From Apostichopus japonicus (Eukaryota > Echinodermata > Holothuroidea > Aspidochirotida > Stichopodidae): DNA of 64,000 nt. The stretch lies in the NCBI RefSeq assembly GCF_037975245.1, contig NC_092570.1, positions 2,189,501 through 2,253,500 on the forward strand, written 5' to 3'. The notes under the pieces are model-generated. The model saw only the letters and a list, made by a program, of their open reading frames with translations. It searched no databases and had not been told where the DNA came from. A program made the translations under genes and the position numbers. Shown here piece after piece: positions 24,933 through 37,260 of this stretch (positions within the stretch are counted from its first letter, which is position 1; each line of letters begins with the position of its first letter).

Positions 24933-25234
24933 AATTATTGCACATATGGCTTGCCATAAGCATCGCAGAGAAAGATGAAATCATTTACGGAGTCTTCATA
25001 TACGCTGAATACCTGCCGCTTCTCCGAAGGGTAACGCGCCCTCTTTCGGTACTAAATACCCGCGACACACGAGATGGAACTACCTACCATACACATGCAA
25101 TGGGGAGCTATGGCGCACGTCACAGCGTATATATATCTGTGTTAAGTTACGGATGCATGCAGGGTCAAGTGAATTCACCAACTCAGGGATTTTGAGTCTT
25201 ACGTCTTAGCATAGCTTAAGCAAAGGAACTTTAA

Positions 25235-25596
25235 TGGCATTGAAGACTCGCCCCAAACCGCGTGCGTCCATCTGAAAAAGTTAACTTTCCGTTGCTTGCA
25301 AGTGACGTTTTGTTCGTGTCGCTACAAAATGCAGACAGAAATGAAACGTGATACCTTGTTGTCCATCGCTGTATCGTTTGTACACTGTGCCGTGGGTATT
25401 GACCGCCGCTGTATTTACTGACTGTACACTATAGTGTATAATTATCGACGGTAGCAAGCTGTGTGTGTATTTTCTGTGATCGATGGTGGTGTCTAACACT
25501 TACGTTACACCTCATTCGAAACTAGGTCAGATTACCGGCATTAGACGTTTCTTTTTGCGTCTAATTTGCGTCTAATTTTTGCGAGTCTTCACACCC
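25235..25596 (-). mobile_element. TTAA-flanked MITE (piggyBac-type), copy 1
   Basis: This 362-bp element lies between TTAA duplications (25231-25234 and 25597-25600). Its terminal inverted repeats are GGGTGTGAAGACTCGC at one end and TGGCATTGAAGACTCGCC at the other. The interior matches the copies at 44139 and 55081 along the whole length, in inverted orientation. There is no open frame of note. TTAA target sites are the hallmark of piggyBac transposases. Confidence 0.9.
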
Positions 25597-25600
25597 TTAA

Positions 25601-26561
25601 AAGCAGATGAGTGCGTTTCATTAAAAATAGGTTCATGAATTTGTTGGGATTTTTCTTCTTCACAGAACTTAATACGTTGAAACTGCGTCATTGACACAAT
25701 GCACTGTTTAGTATATGGGAAAGACAACTACAATAATTCACCAGTATAGGCTGGTTCAGCAGAGAAAAATCCTTCCTGAAATCCGGAGGTAAAGCACATG
25801 GCGTTTTGAAATATATGAAATATTTTTGATGGAGCTTGTAGGCTTCCGTTGGTAAATAGCATTTCATTAATTCAATGGACATGAGTTGCACACATGCCTA
25901 TCAGGAGGAATAGTTAGACCCTCTGGCCGTAGGCATTGATTCACGCCCACCACCTAGTACCCTTATGGCCGCCTTTTCACCGACCGACCCTCCTCGCATC
26001 CTCCCTGTGTTCTTTTACTACATCAAGAGAGACATCGCATGGGATCACAGCTCCTCCCCCCCCCCCAGCATCATACATCCGTCAGACTGAAATGGACTCA
26101 TAATGCTTGATTGAACCCTACACCGTCATGTTAACCAACAAATCAGCTAGAGAACTTACTTCAGATCAAATATTTAATCAAAATGCAAGCACTGCAGGAA
26201 TGGAACTTATGCAAGAGAAGGAAAAATCTACGTACAATGCTTTCAGATCTGAAAATCAGTGTGAAAACTTAATATGAAAGTGATCGAATCTGCATATAGA
26301 CAACCCCTTTATAATTATCAGTGAGTGAAATATTGAACTCAGGTTTATTGCTGACCAATATTACATGACAATCTGTATTACAAAAAGAAAACCAATAGAT
26401 AACACGTGACCAGAGGAGTGCTCAGAGAAGTGACATGATCAATATTGGAGCCATGACAGTGTACATCCGCCCAAAGCTGAAAGGTTAACCATTGTTGGAA
26501 AGTCTAAACGGAACGACTGAAATGACTTTTTTCACAGTGTTTTCAGTCTCAGCATAAGAGG
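25601..26561. other. Non-coding interval
   Basis: No gene or structured repeat was recognised here apart from a short C run near 26050. Confidence 0.5.
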
Positions 26562-26938
26562 CAGTGGCGGAGTTAGGGGTATTGGTCAGGGGGGTCGAGA
26601 ATGGTCTGTAGGGGCGCTTTCGACACTATCTAAGCGGAGTGCCACCACAGGTTGGCGCGGAGCGTACAGAAATTTTGGAGTAAAGATACTCCCTAGATCG
26701 CCGGAAATTACCCTTTCCAGGCCTTGCTAATTTGCAGATAAACGAAGAATAAATAGGTGTCATCGCCAACAAAATGAGACAAATGTCAATAGGTAGATGA
26801 GAGCGCAATAAGAAAGTCAGTAATCGCGAATAAGTAAAAAGTGGTAAAAGACTGAAAGGGCGCCAGCAGTCCATTTGAGTCCGTCAGGAGGGGCATCCGC
26901 CCCTCCCCCTCCCTGACTGTATGGACGCTCCGGCACTG
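26562..26938. mobile_element. hAT-type MITE with perfect 8-bp target duplication
   Basis: Identical 8-bp sequences ATAAGAGG flank the element (26554-26561 and 26939-26946). The ends CAGTGGCGGAG and CAGTGCCGGAG (read inward from each side) form terminal inverted repeats. An 8-bp duplication plus a CAGTG start is typical of hAT transposons. At 377 bp it has no transposase and would depend on a source elsewhere. Confidence 0.88.
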
Positions 26939-29900
26939 ATAAGAGGTTGAAATAAACGGCTCATGATCTAAAAATCTGGAGGATTGAAAATGATTTAAGG
27001 CGATTTAGAATACTTGGATGAAACAGAAAGATTCTGCAACGAGAGCTTGCAGATGGATTTTGGGAGTACTATGCTGAAATTCGACCTCTTCAAGCTAAAA
27101 ATCTAATCGATCATGCTGGTAAAATTTGAATGCTAACAGAAACTATCAGCTATCATATGCTGAGTAGGGCATGTCGGTTAAAAACTTTTATCTATGCTCT
27201 TGCGGCATTTAGAAGGTGACGAATGTAATGTGTAAAGTCAAAGGAGCAATTACTGAGTTAAATACCCCTATTGAAATTATTGCAGGTCAAGGGTCACTCC
27301 AGGTCACCAGAGGTCAAAAACTGAAAACGTTACATATGCGATACTTCAAAGACGGAAGTTTGCAATTTGTCTTACCTAAAAACCTACTTGGATTTTGCTG
27401 GCATGTATTCACATGAATACATGTATTTACGTCAGATATATAACTCATTTAACTCTATATGTATGAATAACTTGTCAGTTTCAATAACATGCATAAACGT
27501 GATTTTGATGTGTAAACTTGGCCATTCACGTGTACTTAATTTCTGTGTATGAGGGGCCCACCGAACCTAGGTGCTCCCCCCCCCCTCCCCAAGTCTAAAC
27601 TGCCTTTGACAAGAATGCAAACGGAACTTGGGATATCAAAGGTCATTAAGTCTGAAAACCTAATTGTATACACGATAAGTAATGCTTGTATGGACTTAAA
27701 ATTGGTATATAGATTTCGTCATTCTACTTCAAGAGAGGTCATAGTTCGAAAACTTTGTTAACATGATCATTCCTAGATTAAAGCTTGAAGTATCTTTATG
27801 TTGGAAATGTGCACGGGTACACACTATTGGTGAACCAACACTACAGTTTTCGTCGTCAAAGCCGCAAAGATCATTGAAGTCGACAGAGGTCAAAGTCTGA
27901 AATCCTTTCTTATCAGAACAACTGGAAGTAAATTAGAAATCAATTGCATAAAACTACAGATTTGTTCTTGGTCCACCATTTCCTTGTCGAAGTCTTCACT
28001 CCTTACCTACATCACCACCGCCCCTCTATTATTTCTAACCATTTCGTAATTACAGCATGTTCTAGCATATTTCTTACGGAAAACATTTGACGAACAAAGA
28101 TCGACAATGGTATGCAAATGGAGTTCCACCTACATTGATTTAAACAATCACGGCATTGTTGCACCGAGATTACGAACTGTGTCGCAATTTTCCACATCTT
28201 TCTAAGAACTTGACCTTTGCAACAAACGTCTTATGAGTAGCCAGCTACCCAAAAGATTTGTAACCCGTTCCTCGTCTGCTAATGGAGTAATCTTTGGCAT
28301 GCGATCAGGAATTTCAGGCATGCATTCCAATGGCCTCCTGTGCATTTTGGCGCCAACTCAACAAAATGTCAAAACAGACAGCTATCTACTGTAGATGACT
28401 TGACACAAAGAGGTGACCAAATTCACGTATGTTTTGATCTACTATAATGTAAACAGTTTGAACTTGAACATTACTGATATTATGACATACTTATATGTTA
28501 TCAAAAAGGGAGAGGAATTCTTTAATGCAAGGGTGAAATGTTGCTATTGTAGTCCAAGCATATATGACATATGTATAGCCTACTATATCACCATACACTA
28601 TCTAGGACGCTCAGGCTATAGGATATATCTGATCATCATATCAATAGAACAAAGTTGATTTGGATATCTGCTATATACTGTTAAAATGGTCAGACCGTAT
28701 AATGATTTCTCACTGTTGCGCAGCAAGCTTGTCAGATGATGAGTGCACGTGATGTACTCATCAATTCTTGGAACGTTTTATGTACTGGGGTTCTTGTTTT
28801 GAAATTTGATGCCTGTATGGGAGATCAAATAAAGCAAGCACTTGCATGTCTATCGCAGTATACCAAGTGACTTTACCTGAGCATATTAATATTTTGTTAT
28901 CATCAAGGATTGTTTTCTTTCACTTTTCGTTGTACACAATTGTAGAACCTAAACCATCGGAAAACCTCATTTTGAAAGGTAGGTTCAATGCATGAGAGTC
29001 AATCTTTTGACGTTGGATTTTTTTTTCTCCTTCTCAAGTTCTCCCGTTTTATTTGCTAATGTGGTTCGTAATCCGTGATTTAGATTTTGAAGATACCTAA
29101 CTGAGACAATGTAAATATAAGACCACAACGGTCTCAAAAGCTTAACTTCAGTGGATTCAAATTGTGTTTTGGAAGCATTTAATTTGTTAATTTAGCTAGC
29201 ATGTTCAAAGTTATTGGCATGATCGTTTCCGATTATTTTATTTTAGGGAAGCGATTTAGGCTAACTGGCATCATTATAAGCATACACTTTTAGTTTTTCT
29301 GTTTATTGCGTTAGTAATAAGTGCCAACGTCAGATTGTATCTGGAATGTGATTGGTCGGTTAACTATTTTTATTTTGGACCCGGTTACTAAGTGCTGTTT
29401 CCCGGGTACGTATGAATGATTATAACCTTTGGATACGGTAATGAAAGGTACATTCACCGCTGAGTCGTATGTTGTTGGTAATCTCGTCCACAATGGACAA
29501 AGGGACTCCAACCAGTTTGCCAGATTTTCAGTAAAGCATTGTTAAGCTGGCAACCTGAACGGGTTTTAATGGCATATCGTTGCACTGCGTATGTGTTTTC
29601 AGTTTCGATTATGAGGGAATATCTAATCCTTGAATTAAAACCAAACCAGTTCGTGTGTAAATATCAGCTTACCGACCTCCAGTTGGTTCCAGACCATGCA
29701 AAATGGCAATTGTTTTGAGTCGGCTACCCGATGACAAACTGTATAAACATGGCCTAACGTGTTTATTTACCTGTTTGAATATGTCTGGTCATTTAAGACT
29801 AAGCACATATTGTGTGGACTTGTCCTGTACACGATATGCCTATATGCACACACACACACATAAACGCATTTGTAATCGACAACAGAAGGCCTAGCCTGTG

Positions 29901-30849
29901 CACTAAAAGGCGGTTTGTTACAAGCTAAAATGTCACATCATCTCATATGCGTTGAGAATGGAAACTGTTTTGTCCTTTCGATGTCGGCATCTACGCACTA
30001 CCTTACAATCGTAGCCATAGTTTTACTTCCACAACCAAGTACAAACCTTTGTATTTTGCTGACAAGTAGGCTGTATTTGCAGACATTTGTAACACAGGTA
30101 TATGGGTTAATTGTCTTCGTTAATTACGGAAACTTTATATGTCAATTGCGAACACATTACTCATTTATTAAGGAATTTTATCAATTGAATCATTTGTGTG
30201 GCTAGTGTTTATCTGATAAATTTGTGCTTATGTCATATACATATATAGGCCTATACAGTATACTGTAGGAGGATGAACAATTCCAGTTTGAGATATATCG
30301 CGTAGAGCCAGCCATGCATTTAACTAAAGAATTAACCATTTAGTAGCGGTTTTATTTGGGATATACATCTTCCATCGCATATTCGGGGTACGGCGTGTTA
30401 CAACTATAGGATTTATGTTCACCATAGATGGAGAGAGCAGTTAGAGGGATGGTACAGGTAAACTGACGATGTTTTTTGGGGGGGTAATGTTGTATTTTTT
30501 AAATAGTTTTCTGTACAAATCGGGGAATGGGGGTCTATCTCTTAACTGATTATACCAACGTCTGGTATCATAACCCCCCCCCCCCCTTCGATACCTCTTC
30601 CCATGAGCTTAGAAGGATGGCTGCTTAGTTTGGGATGACATAATAGACGAAACTACAACATGGAAATGTGTTACGCATATAATTGGACGTTACTATCAGT
30701 GGAGACATTTGTTGTTAGGATATAAAATTCAAGAAAACAGCTGCAATTTCTTTGCAGTGCTAGAGAGAATTGCGACGTTATGGTTTACTGTCACGTGATT
30801 GGTGGTGCCATTTTGTATATTCTGTAAGAGTTATATAATACACTCTATA
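26939..30849. other. Gene-free region upstream of the Kelch gene
   Basis: No coding exon was recognised in 3.9 kb. Degenerate repeats containing AGGTCA and GTCTGAAAA motifs recur at roughly 27280, 27640 and 27880. A short CA repeat lies near 29849. The non-coding first exon of the Kelch gene is probably somewhere here. An inverted CCAAT box (GATTGG, near 29351) is the only promoter-like motif noticed, and it is weak evidence. Confidence 0.4.
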
Positions 30850-31171
30850 CAGGGGGGGGGGGAGGGTAGGAAGCTTCCAAAAAGTGGGGGGGGGGGGCAC
30901 AACATCAGATGGGCACTTTCTCATTCCACAACTACCACTCGTTATGCTCTAAACCGATACACACCGGCCATCACTTAAAATATATGATGTGTTAGTATCA
31001 ATACTACTATGGTGCACGTAAATAATTAAAACAAGATATTAAAATTAACAAATGCTTAAGATTTCCAAAACACAGTTCTTCATCAAAGGGGCATATTTTA
31101 TTTGCCAGTAGTGCTATTTTGGAAAAAATGGGGGGGGGCGTGCCCCCCCCCCCCCCCGCTCCTACCCCTTG
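30850..31171. mobile_element. hAT-type MITE, sister of the element at 58210
   Basis: Its ends (CAGGGG...TAGGAAGC and, from the other side, CAAGGGGTAGGAGC) and interior blocks (GCACAACATCAGA, CTAAACCGATACACACCGGCC, AGTTCTTCATCAAAGGGGC) match the element at 58210-58607. Flanking sequences ACTCTATA and TCTCTATG agree at 6 of 8 bases, consistent with an aged 8-bp duplication. It sits about 100 bases upstream of the Kelch gene's coding exon acceptor. Confidence 0.8.
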
Positions 31172-31250
31172 TCTCTATGTATACGGCTCTCTCTGTTCTA
31201 TAAAATGAATGACCTTCACAACCTTGATTACTGTTTCCTCCGTTTATTTC

Positions 31251-31252
31251 AG
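31251..31252 (+). promoter_or_regulatory. 5' UTR splice acceptor of the double-BTB Kelch gene
   Basis: A pyrimidine-rich run ending TTTATTTCAG precedes GATATTGAG, 22 bases before the chosen ATG. This argues that the in-frame upstream ATG at 31209 lies in an intron and that translation starts at 31275. Confidence 0.6.
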
Positions 31253-31274
31253 GATATTGAGACTCCTATACGCT

Positions 31275-34200
31275 ATGGATGAATCGGATTCTAGCGACAG
31301 TAGCTCTGTACGACGACAGCGGAGCTCGTCGGTTGTTCATGTTGATAGCGAACGGAACACCGCCAAGAGGGCAAAGGTCACTCCAGATAGTCCGGAGACG
31401 GAATCTGCACACAAATGTCTTCCTGGACCGACTATTGTTGACCTTGATCAACCGGGGAACTTTCATTATGACTTAACGCAATCGACATCGAAAATAATGG
31501 CTACCGACACCGCGGATTCTTTCAACTCAAGTTTGGAATTACAAGGGGCAGTTGGTGGAATTCCTGTGGACCTACCTATGGAAGGTAATGAGACCTTCCT
31601 AGGATGGAGAAAATCGGATGTGGCCGATGTATCGAATTCTGACGATTCCGTGCCGTCATGGAACGACAGCAATTCTGGTTCAGGGTTTTGGGCTGAACCG
31701 CGCTACGACCGAGAAAACGTACCGAGTATTCTTGTATCCGGTATCGAGAACGATGTTTCCAAAGATACGAGTGGTTCGCGTCACAAATCAAGGCGTCATG
31801 CAAAGGATCTTCTCAGGCGGAGCATATCTACGGAGAGTGGCGGTGTCGGTGTCGACAGTAAACCCGGTACAATTCACCCAGAACATTCGCTCGAGTTGTT
31901 TGATGCCCTCTCGGAAATGAGAGAGAGCAACGACATGGTGGATTTAAAGGTAAAGACATTAGCACCGTGGAAGCTTAACTGTCATCGCGGTATCCTCGCC
32001 GCCGGTAGTCCTTACTTCCGAGCACTTCTCGACACCATCCCAAGTTTATGCGACGAAATCGAGGTACTGACAGTAAACCCAGATACCGTCTCTGACGTTA
32101 TAGAATATATCTACACACATAAAATTAAGTTGGGACAACTTAACGCGCATGATCTTCATCAATTGTGTTCTGCGGAGCAGATGTTGCTCGGCAAATCTGT
32201 AGAATTGGCATGTAGTGAAATTTTGGTTGGACAGTTCTGTTTGGACACCGGAAGTGATACATCCTCTTTAAGTGCTGTAAGTTCGTCGATTTTTTGTACG
32301 GAGGAGGATAACAGCCAGCCTCCTGCAGAATGTACCTTCACCGAAAATAACTACCCTCTGGAAGTTCTCCGCGTTCTCAACCAGGATCGGAAGAAAGGAT
32401 GTTTCACAGATCTCATCCTGAAAGTCGAAGACTGTGTTTTCCACTGTCACAAAGCTATTTTAGTAGCCGTTAGCCCCTACTTTCGCGCCATGTTAACGAG
32501 CGATATGCTCGAACAGAAAGCGAACGAAATTACACTTCGTAATGTTCCCGCTCATATTTTCTCGTTGTTGGTGGATTTCTTGTACACTTGTCAACTTCAA
32601 ATCGATCAGGAAAATGCACAAGATTTACTCGAGACGGCGAGTTTCCTGCAGATTAAACCGGTCATTACCGCCGGCAGTAAATTCCTCAGTGCGAGATTGG
32701 ATATTTATAATTGTCTCGAGTTACTCAACTTTGCTAGAATCTTCGACAATGAACAACTTTACGAAGACGCGTTTAACTTTGCTTTGGTGAATTTCTGCGA
32801 AATAATCCAAGAAGAAGAGTTCCTTAACCTCGAAGCTCAAGTTTTGGCGCAATATTTCGCAGACGACAGACTGAACGCGAAGAAAGAAGAAGTAGTTTTC
32901 GACTGCTTTTGGAGGTGGTTACATCAAGACGTCGAGACACGTCTGCCATTGGCGGCGCTCGTCTTGCAAAACATTCGTCTACCCTTGATAGAGCCGATTC
33001 TCTTCAGAGGCTTGGTCAAGGCAAAGAAGTTATTGTTGGACGATCCAGCTTGTCGTGTATTGATCGAGGAAGCCGAACAACTTCGTGAAAAATCCGTGCA
33101 AACCCGTTCACAGATGAAAGATCCTAGAATGAAGCTTAGATTTTCAATGACGAAAGAGGTAAGCTTGTAAATCATATGTCGATACCCGGTAACCACCTCT
33201 TACCCCCCCCCCCCCCGTGCACTCCTCACAAAAACACATTAACTTATTTGATGTGACGTCATAAGTAACTACCATTGTTTAAAGCTATCTATTCATTTTA
33301 CACGACTCAACAGTGTATATATGGAATATATACGTTAAAGATGCTCTTAGAAACTCACATAATGTGTACGTCATGTTCGTCAAAGCCTGTGGAATACACA
33401 TAAAGTTCGAATGGAGTTCATTCGAACTGCCAAAATCTACTCAGTGATACGTTTATGACTGCGTGATAAGAAAGACCTGTTACACATGTGACATGCTATT
33501 TATAGTTATTGTGCCCTTTGATATGTGAACCACCTGTGTCACCAGCCCTCTAATGCTCATCCCCACTGAATTGGTACCATTTTTCTCTCCAGGTGATTAT
33601 TATCGTTGGTGGTTACGATGATGCACAGCAGTGGGTTCGAGAAGTATGGTGTTACATTCCCATGGAAAATACATGGCACGCATTGGCATCCTTCCCTGGA
33701 AGGAATCAACGTTTTGCTACCGTCGCTATGAATAATAACATTTACGTCATCGGAGGTCAGGTGGATCATGGAAGAATGGCTGAAACATTGGCGGATGTCT
33801 GGCGCTATAACTCGCTAACAGATACGTGGACACAGGTAAATATGACATTCATCCCCGTATATACGAGACTCTCTCTCTCTCACTTATCACAGCTCCCCCC
33901 CCCCCCCCCACACACACACACCCGTCGTCTATCTTCTAATTAAGCTATGGATGCTGTCCCATCGTCGCACTATAGTGGTACTTAGGGTAATATGAAGAGA
34001 TATCAATTACCTAAGTAATAACCGCAGGGACGCAAATGCATATACTTCTAGGGGGTTTCAGTTCCCCCCCCCCACCCACCCACCCCAGATAACAACTGAG
34101 TGATTAACCCCCACCCCCACTGACAGACATTCAACACAAACATTAATACAGCCTTACGTTGCTGTATTTCTCATATGATCTTATTTTGGATTACCTACTC

Positions 34201-35539
34201 TTTCAGGTGGCTAGTATGACCAAACCACGTCACGGACATGGCGTCGCGATATTGGGTCAGAAGATTTACGTCATCGGTGGTAAAAGTGGTTGGGCTAAGA
34301 AATTCAACGACATCGAGCGTTATGACCCAGTGTTGAATATCTGGACCAGTGTTACTCGCATTAAAGGAAGTTATTTGGAGAAACCAGTAGCTACAGTTGT
34401 TGAAGGTGTACCTCGAATTATCATTTCCTTCTTTGTTTGCTAATCATGTTGTAAACATTAAAATCATTCGATAGAAGCAACATATGAGGAATTACTTTAG
34501 CAAGCAACTCTTGAAAGAGCAAAAACTTTGTTGGCTAAGAAATGGGAGAAATGAATTGACCCAGTGACCCAGTGATAGCAAGCCATTTATTCTATTAATT
34601 TACTCATTTGAAATTATTAATATACGGCTATCGGGAATCCATTTCCTTTCCAATAATACTTTTTTGGGGGGTTATCATTTGGGAATACATGCATATTTAA
34701 ATGCGAAAACTTACACAAATTTCTCTCAATATATCTTCCTGTCGTTTTGATATGATATCGCATGAATTTGACTAATTGTGACGACTAAGTTACGGAAGTG
34801 TAGTCTGCGCTAACTTCAGACAGTTTCTGACTAGGCAGCTTTGTCTCTTGCACGGAAGTAAACTCTTTTTATCACAACAGAAATAGTAATGCAAAGCACA
34901 TGTTGTTGAAAATGGGTTGGGTTTGACGGATCGAGGTACAGCTTCTACATGATTGTCGACCTCAGCAAAAACCTACACCATCTCAGGCCTAATGCTCAGT
35001 TACGAAATTCTTTTCGTTTAAGTAATTCGGCTAGCCTATACCGATATAATATTTCCTTTTCTTTGTTTTTTCTTCTTGTTTGTTTTTCTCTTTAAACAGA
35101 CAAGTTGTACATCAATGGATACTTCTACAGAGAGCCTGATATTATGCACGTCTACGAACCGGCCGATAATTCCTGGTCTCCCATGTTTAGCTTTGAGCGA
35201 GTACAGGGTGATGGAATTGAAACAGCCGTTGTATTAAACGACCTTATTTATTTCCTGGTATATAGAGGCTTTGACAACTTCGTGATGGTATTCAACCCAC
35301 AAGTGAGCGAGTGTGTTCAAGGCAGCAGGATGCCTGATGGGAAATATCTCTATTCGTATGGCGCAACTATCGTCGGTGATAAGATATACGTTGCTGGGGG
35401 CAGCAGACTCGATGCAAGCGTCAATGTGCCACATGTCTACTGCTACGACCCTGCGCTGGATATTTGGGGGCTAGTTGGCACCATGCCGCACCCCTTATCC
35501 GAACATGGGTGTGTAACGATTGAAAAGTACATACCTTAG
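31275..35539 (+). CDS. Kelch-like protein with two BTB domains, BACK and six Kelch repeats
   Basis: Four coding exons: 31275-33158, 33593-33835, 34207-34405 and 35100-35539, all GT/AG with matching phases, encode 921 aa. Residues 1-200 are Ser/Asp-rich and look disordered. A first BTB domain spans about 204-318 (DLKVKTLAPWKLNCHRGILA, then SPYFRALLD). A second, canonical BTB spans about 358-470 (CFTDLILKVEDCVFHCHKAI, SPYFRAMLTSDM). BACK follows (about 471-600), then six Kelch blades with VGGYDD, VIGGQVDH, VIGGKSG and VAGGSR turns. The last blade ends at the stop after EKYIP. BTB-BACK-Kelch proteins are CUL3 ubiquitin-ligase substrate adaptors: BTB and BACK bind CUL3, and the propeller binds substrate. 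Two BTB domains in one Kelch protein are unusual. The specific orthologue is not recognised. Confidence 0.92.
33159..33592 (+). other. Kelch gene intron between BACK and Kelch exons
   Basis: Donor GTAAGC follows ACGAAAGAG, and the acceptor is TTTTCTCTCCAG. A C run at 33205 is the only simple repeat. The next introns are 33836-34206 (contains C runs and a CA repeat near 33909) and 34406-35099. Confidence 0.85.
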
Positions 35540-36199
35540 GTAGGTTTTACCGCATGACATTTTGTACAATTGGGTCGAAGGTCAAATGCCATTGCTACTG
35601 AAAATCGGTTCAAAATTTTAGGGCTAAGAGTGACATGCATGTATCTCTGTCTCTTCATATAGAAAGTAACACATTGGACTAAAAATATGTTGTCCCTCGA
35701 GTGTAAACATTTCATCAATAAATTCCATAAAGTGGTGACTAACATAGGTTACGGTAATATGTTGGTCACCTTTGGGTATCACCTACATTGTAAATCAAAT
35801 TTAAAAATTCGTTATATAAGTAATTCTTCCTTGTATTACTGTTAAGATTCATTTGTTCATTCATCATAGTTTATTGTTGCAGCTGTTTGTATTCATTCAT
35901 TCGTCCTTTGTGACATAATAAGACAGAATAATTAAAACGAAGAATTATTAAACCGTGGAGAAGTTTGAGTGGAAGGGGGAGGGGGTGGGTGGAGGATTGT
36001 GGAGGGACCTTGCCCTCTGTTATCATCAATATGATTACAGTAGTCATTATCCTGATGTATCAGGTTAGGGCTGTGATCAGATCAGTTCCACATGCTGCCT
36101 AAGTTTGAATTCAAAATCAAGTTTAATTGTAAGTATAATTTTGATAAAAAATTTCCCAATGGGGTAAGGTGTTTTTACATATCAATAAAGATTAAAGCA
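35540..36199 (+). terminator. Probable 3' UTR of the Kelch gene with poly(A) signals
   Basis: AATAAA hexamers occur on the plus strand at 35717-35722 and 36184-36189, 180 and 650 bases after the stop. Either could direct 3'-end formation. Only cDNA ends would tell which is used. Confidence 0.45.
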
Positions 36200-36667
36200 A
36201 AACAGTGAGTAACTTCAGTTATTCAATATTCCAACCGTTTTAGGTTTGGTTGAAAAACTGTAAATATCTGACATTATTTTGCCTTTTTTTCCCATTGGCA
36301 TACCACAGTACAAGCATAACTTAAAAGGCTTTTAATATTGAACAATTTGTAAACAGATATTTCATCATTTGTTCTTTCAATTTTTTTGATTTCTTTCAAA
36401 TCTTTTCTTAAAAAACAGTAAAAAAGATGCTGCCTGTCAAGTTTTCATTCATTTATTACTTTGGAAATATCTGTTCAATTTCTTATCAGCTTTTTTTCTT
36501 AATTTCTTTCTATTCTTGCTCTATATTGAATATGGCATGTTACAGCTTAAGCATTATAAATGTATAATTTGCTTTCTTACTTTTCAAAGTTTACTTTCTC
36601 TATGATACTAATTTCAACTTTTTTCTTGTTATATACATATCCAATTATAAGCCTCCTGGGAATAGGC

Positions 36668-36817
36668 AGGCCCATAGCCAGGCTGAACCACAAGGAGCTG
36701 TGCCCACCCCCAGGAGTCACCTCGCTACCCCACCCAACCCCTCACGAGTATAAGTATTGTGCCCCTCCTGAATTGTTAGTGACCTTCCAAGTCAGAACTC
36801 CTGTCCATGGGCCTAGG
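36668..36817. mobile_element. Possible short TIR element
   Basis: CAGGCCCATAGCCAGG near 36668 and, from the other side, TAGGCCCATGGACAGG near 36817 form imperfect inverted ends of a roughly 150-bp GC-rich island in AT-rich sequence. No clear target duplication was found, so the call is tentative. Confidence 0.35.
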
Positions 36818-36843
36818 TATAGACAAGGATTTCCTATTAGTGA

Positions 36844-37260
36844 ACTGAATTGAATTGAATTGAATTTATTGTCCACATTCGGAAATTCGGCTTACACAGG
36901 TCGTAAACGGAAAAAACGAAAAAAAAAAGCAATAGTAGAAGTATCAATAGACTGTGATACACATACAGTTATACAAACATTTATACAGCAAGTTTTACAA
37001 ATAAGAAACTTATCTTCTCACTCGCGAATTAAATATATGGATAGAATTAGGCACAAATGAGTATCTGTAGCCGCCCCTAAGTGTACATGGTGGGCATAAA
37101 CACAGTCCAGAGTGGTTGTAAATGTAGTGCTCAAACAAGGGTATGTTGGGTCTTGCATGATTTGTTTCAATTGATACCAGACCCAGACTATTAGGAAACT
37201 TGTGAGTCAATGTTACAACTGTATAAGCCAAACAGTGGCGACCCCAGGCCGTCTCATAAC
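36844..37260 (-). mobile_element. 5'-truncated non-LTR retrotransposon, 3' end only
   Basis: On the minus strand, a frame at 37010-37231 ends GGYRYSFVPNSIHIFNSRV and a stop. This resembles the extreme C-terminus of non-LTR reverse-transcriptase proteins, where an aromatic S-F-x-P-x-x-I-x-x-(W/F)-N motif lies just before the stop. A 3' UTR and a short (ATTCA)n tail at 36844-36867 follow. Everything upstream of the C-terminus is missing, as expected for incomplete target-primed reverse transcription. Confidence 0.6.

Noticed and set aside
31209..31274. Upstream in-frame ATG as start of the Kelch protein
   Set aside because: It lies before a clear TTTATTTCAG acceptor. The following residues are hydrophobic and unlike the Ser/Asp-rich leader, so the ATG at 31275 is preferred.
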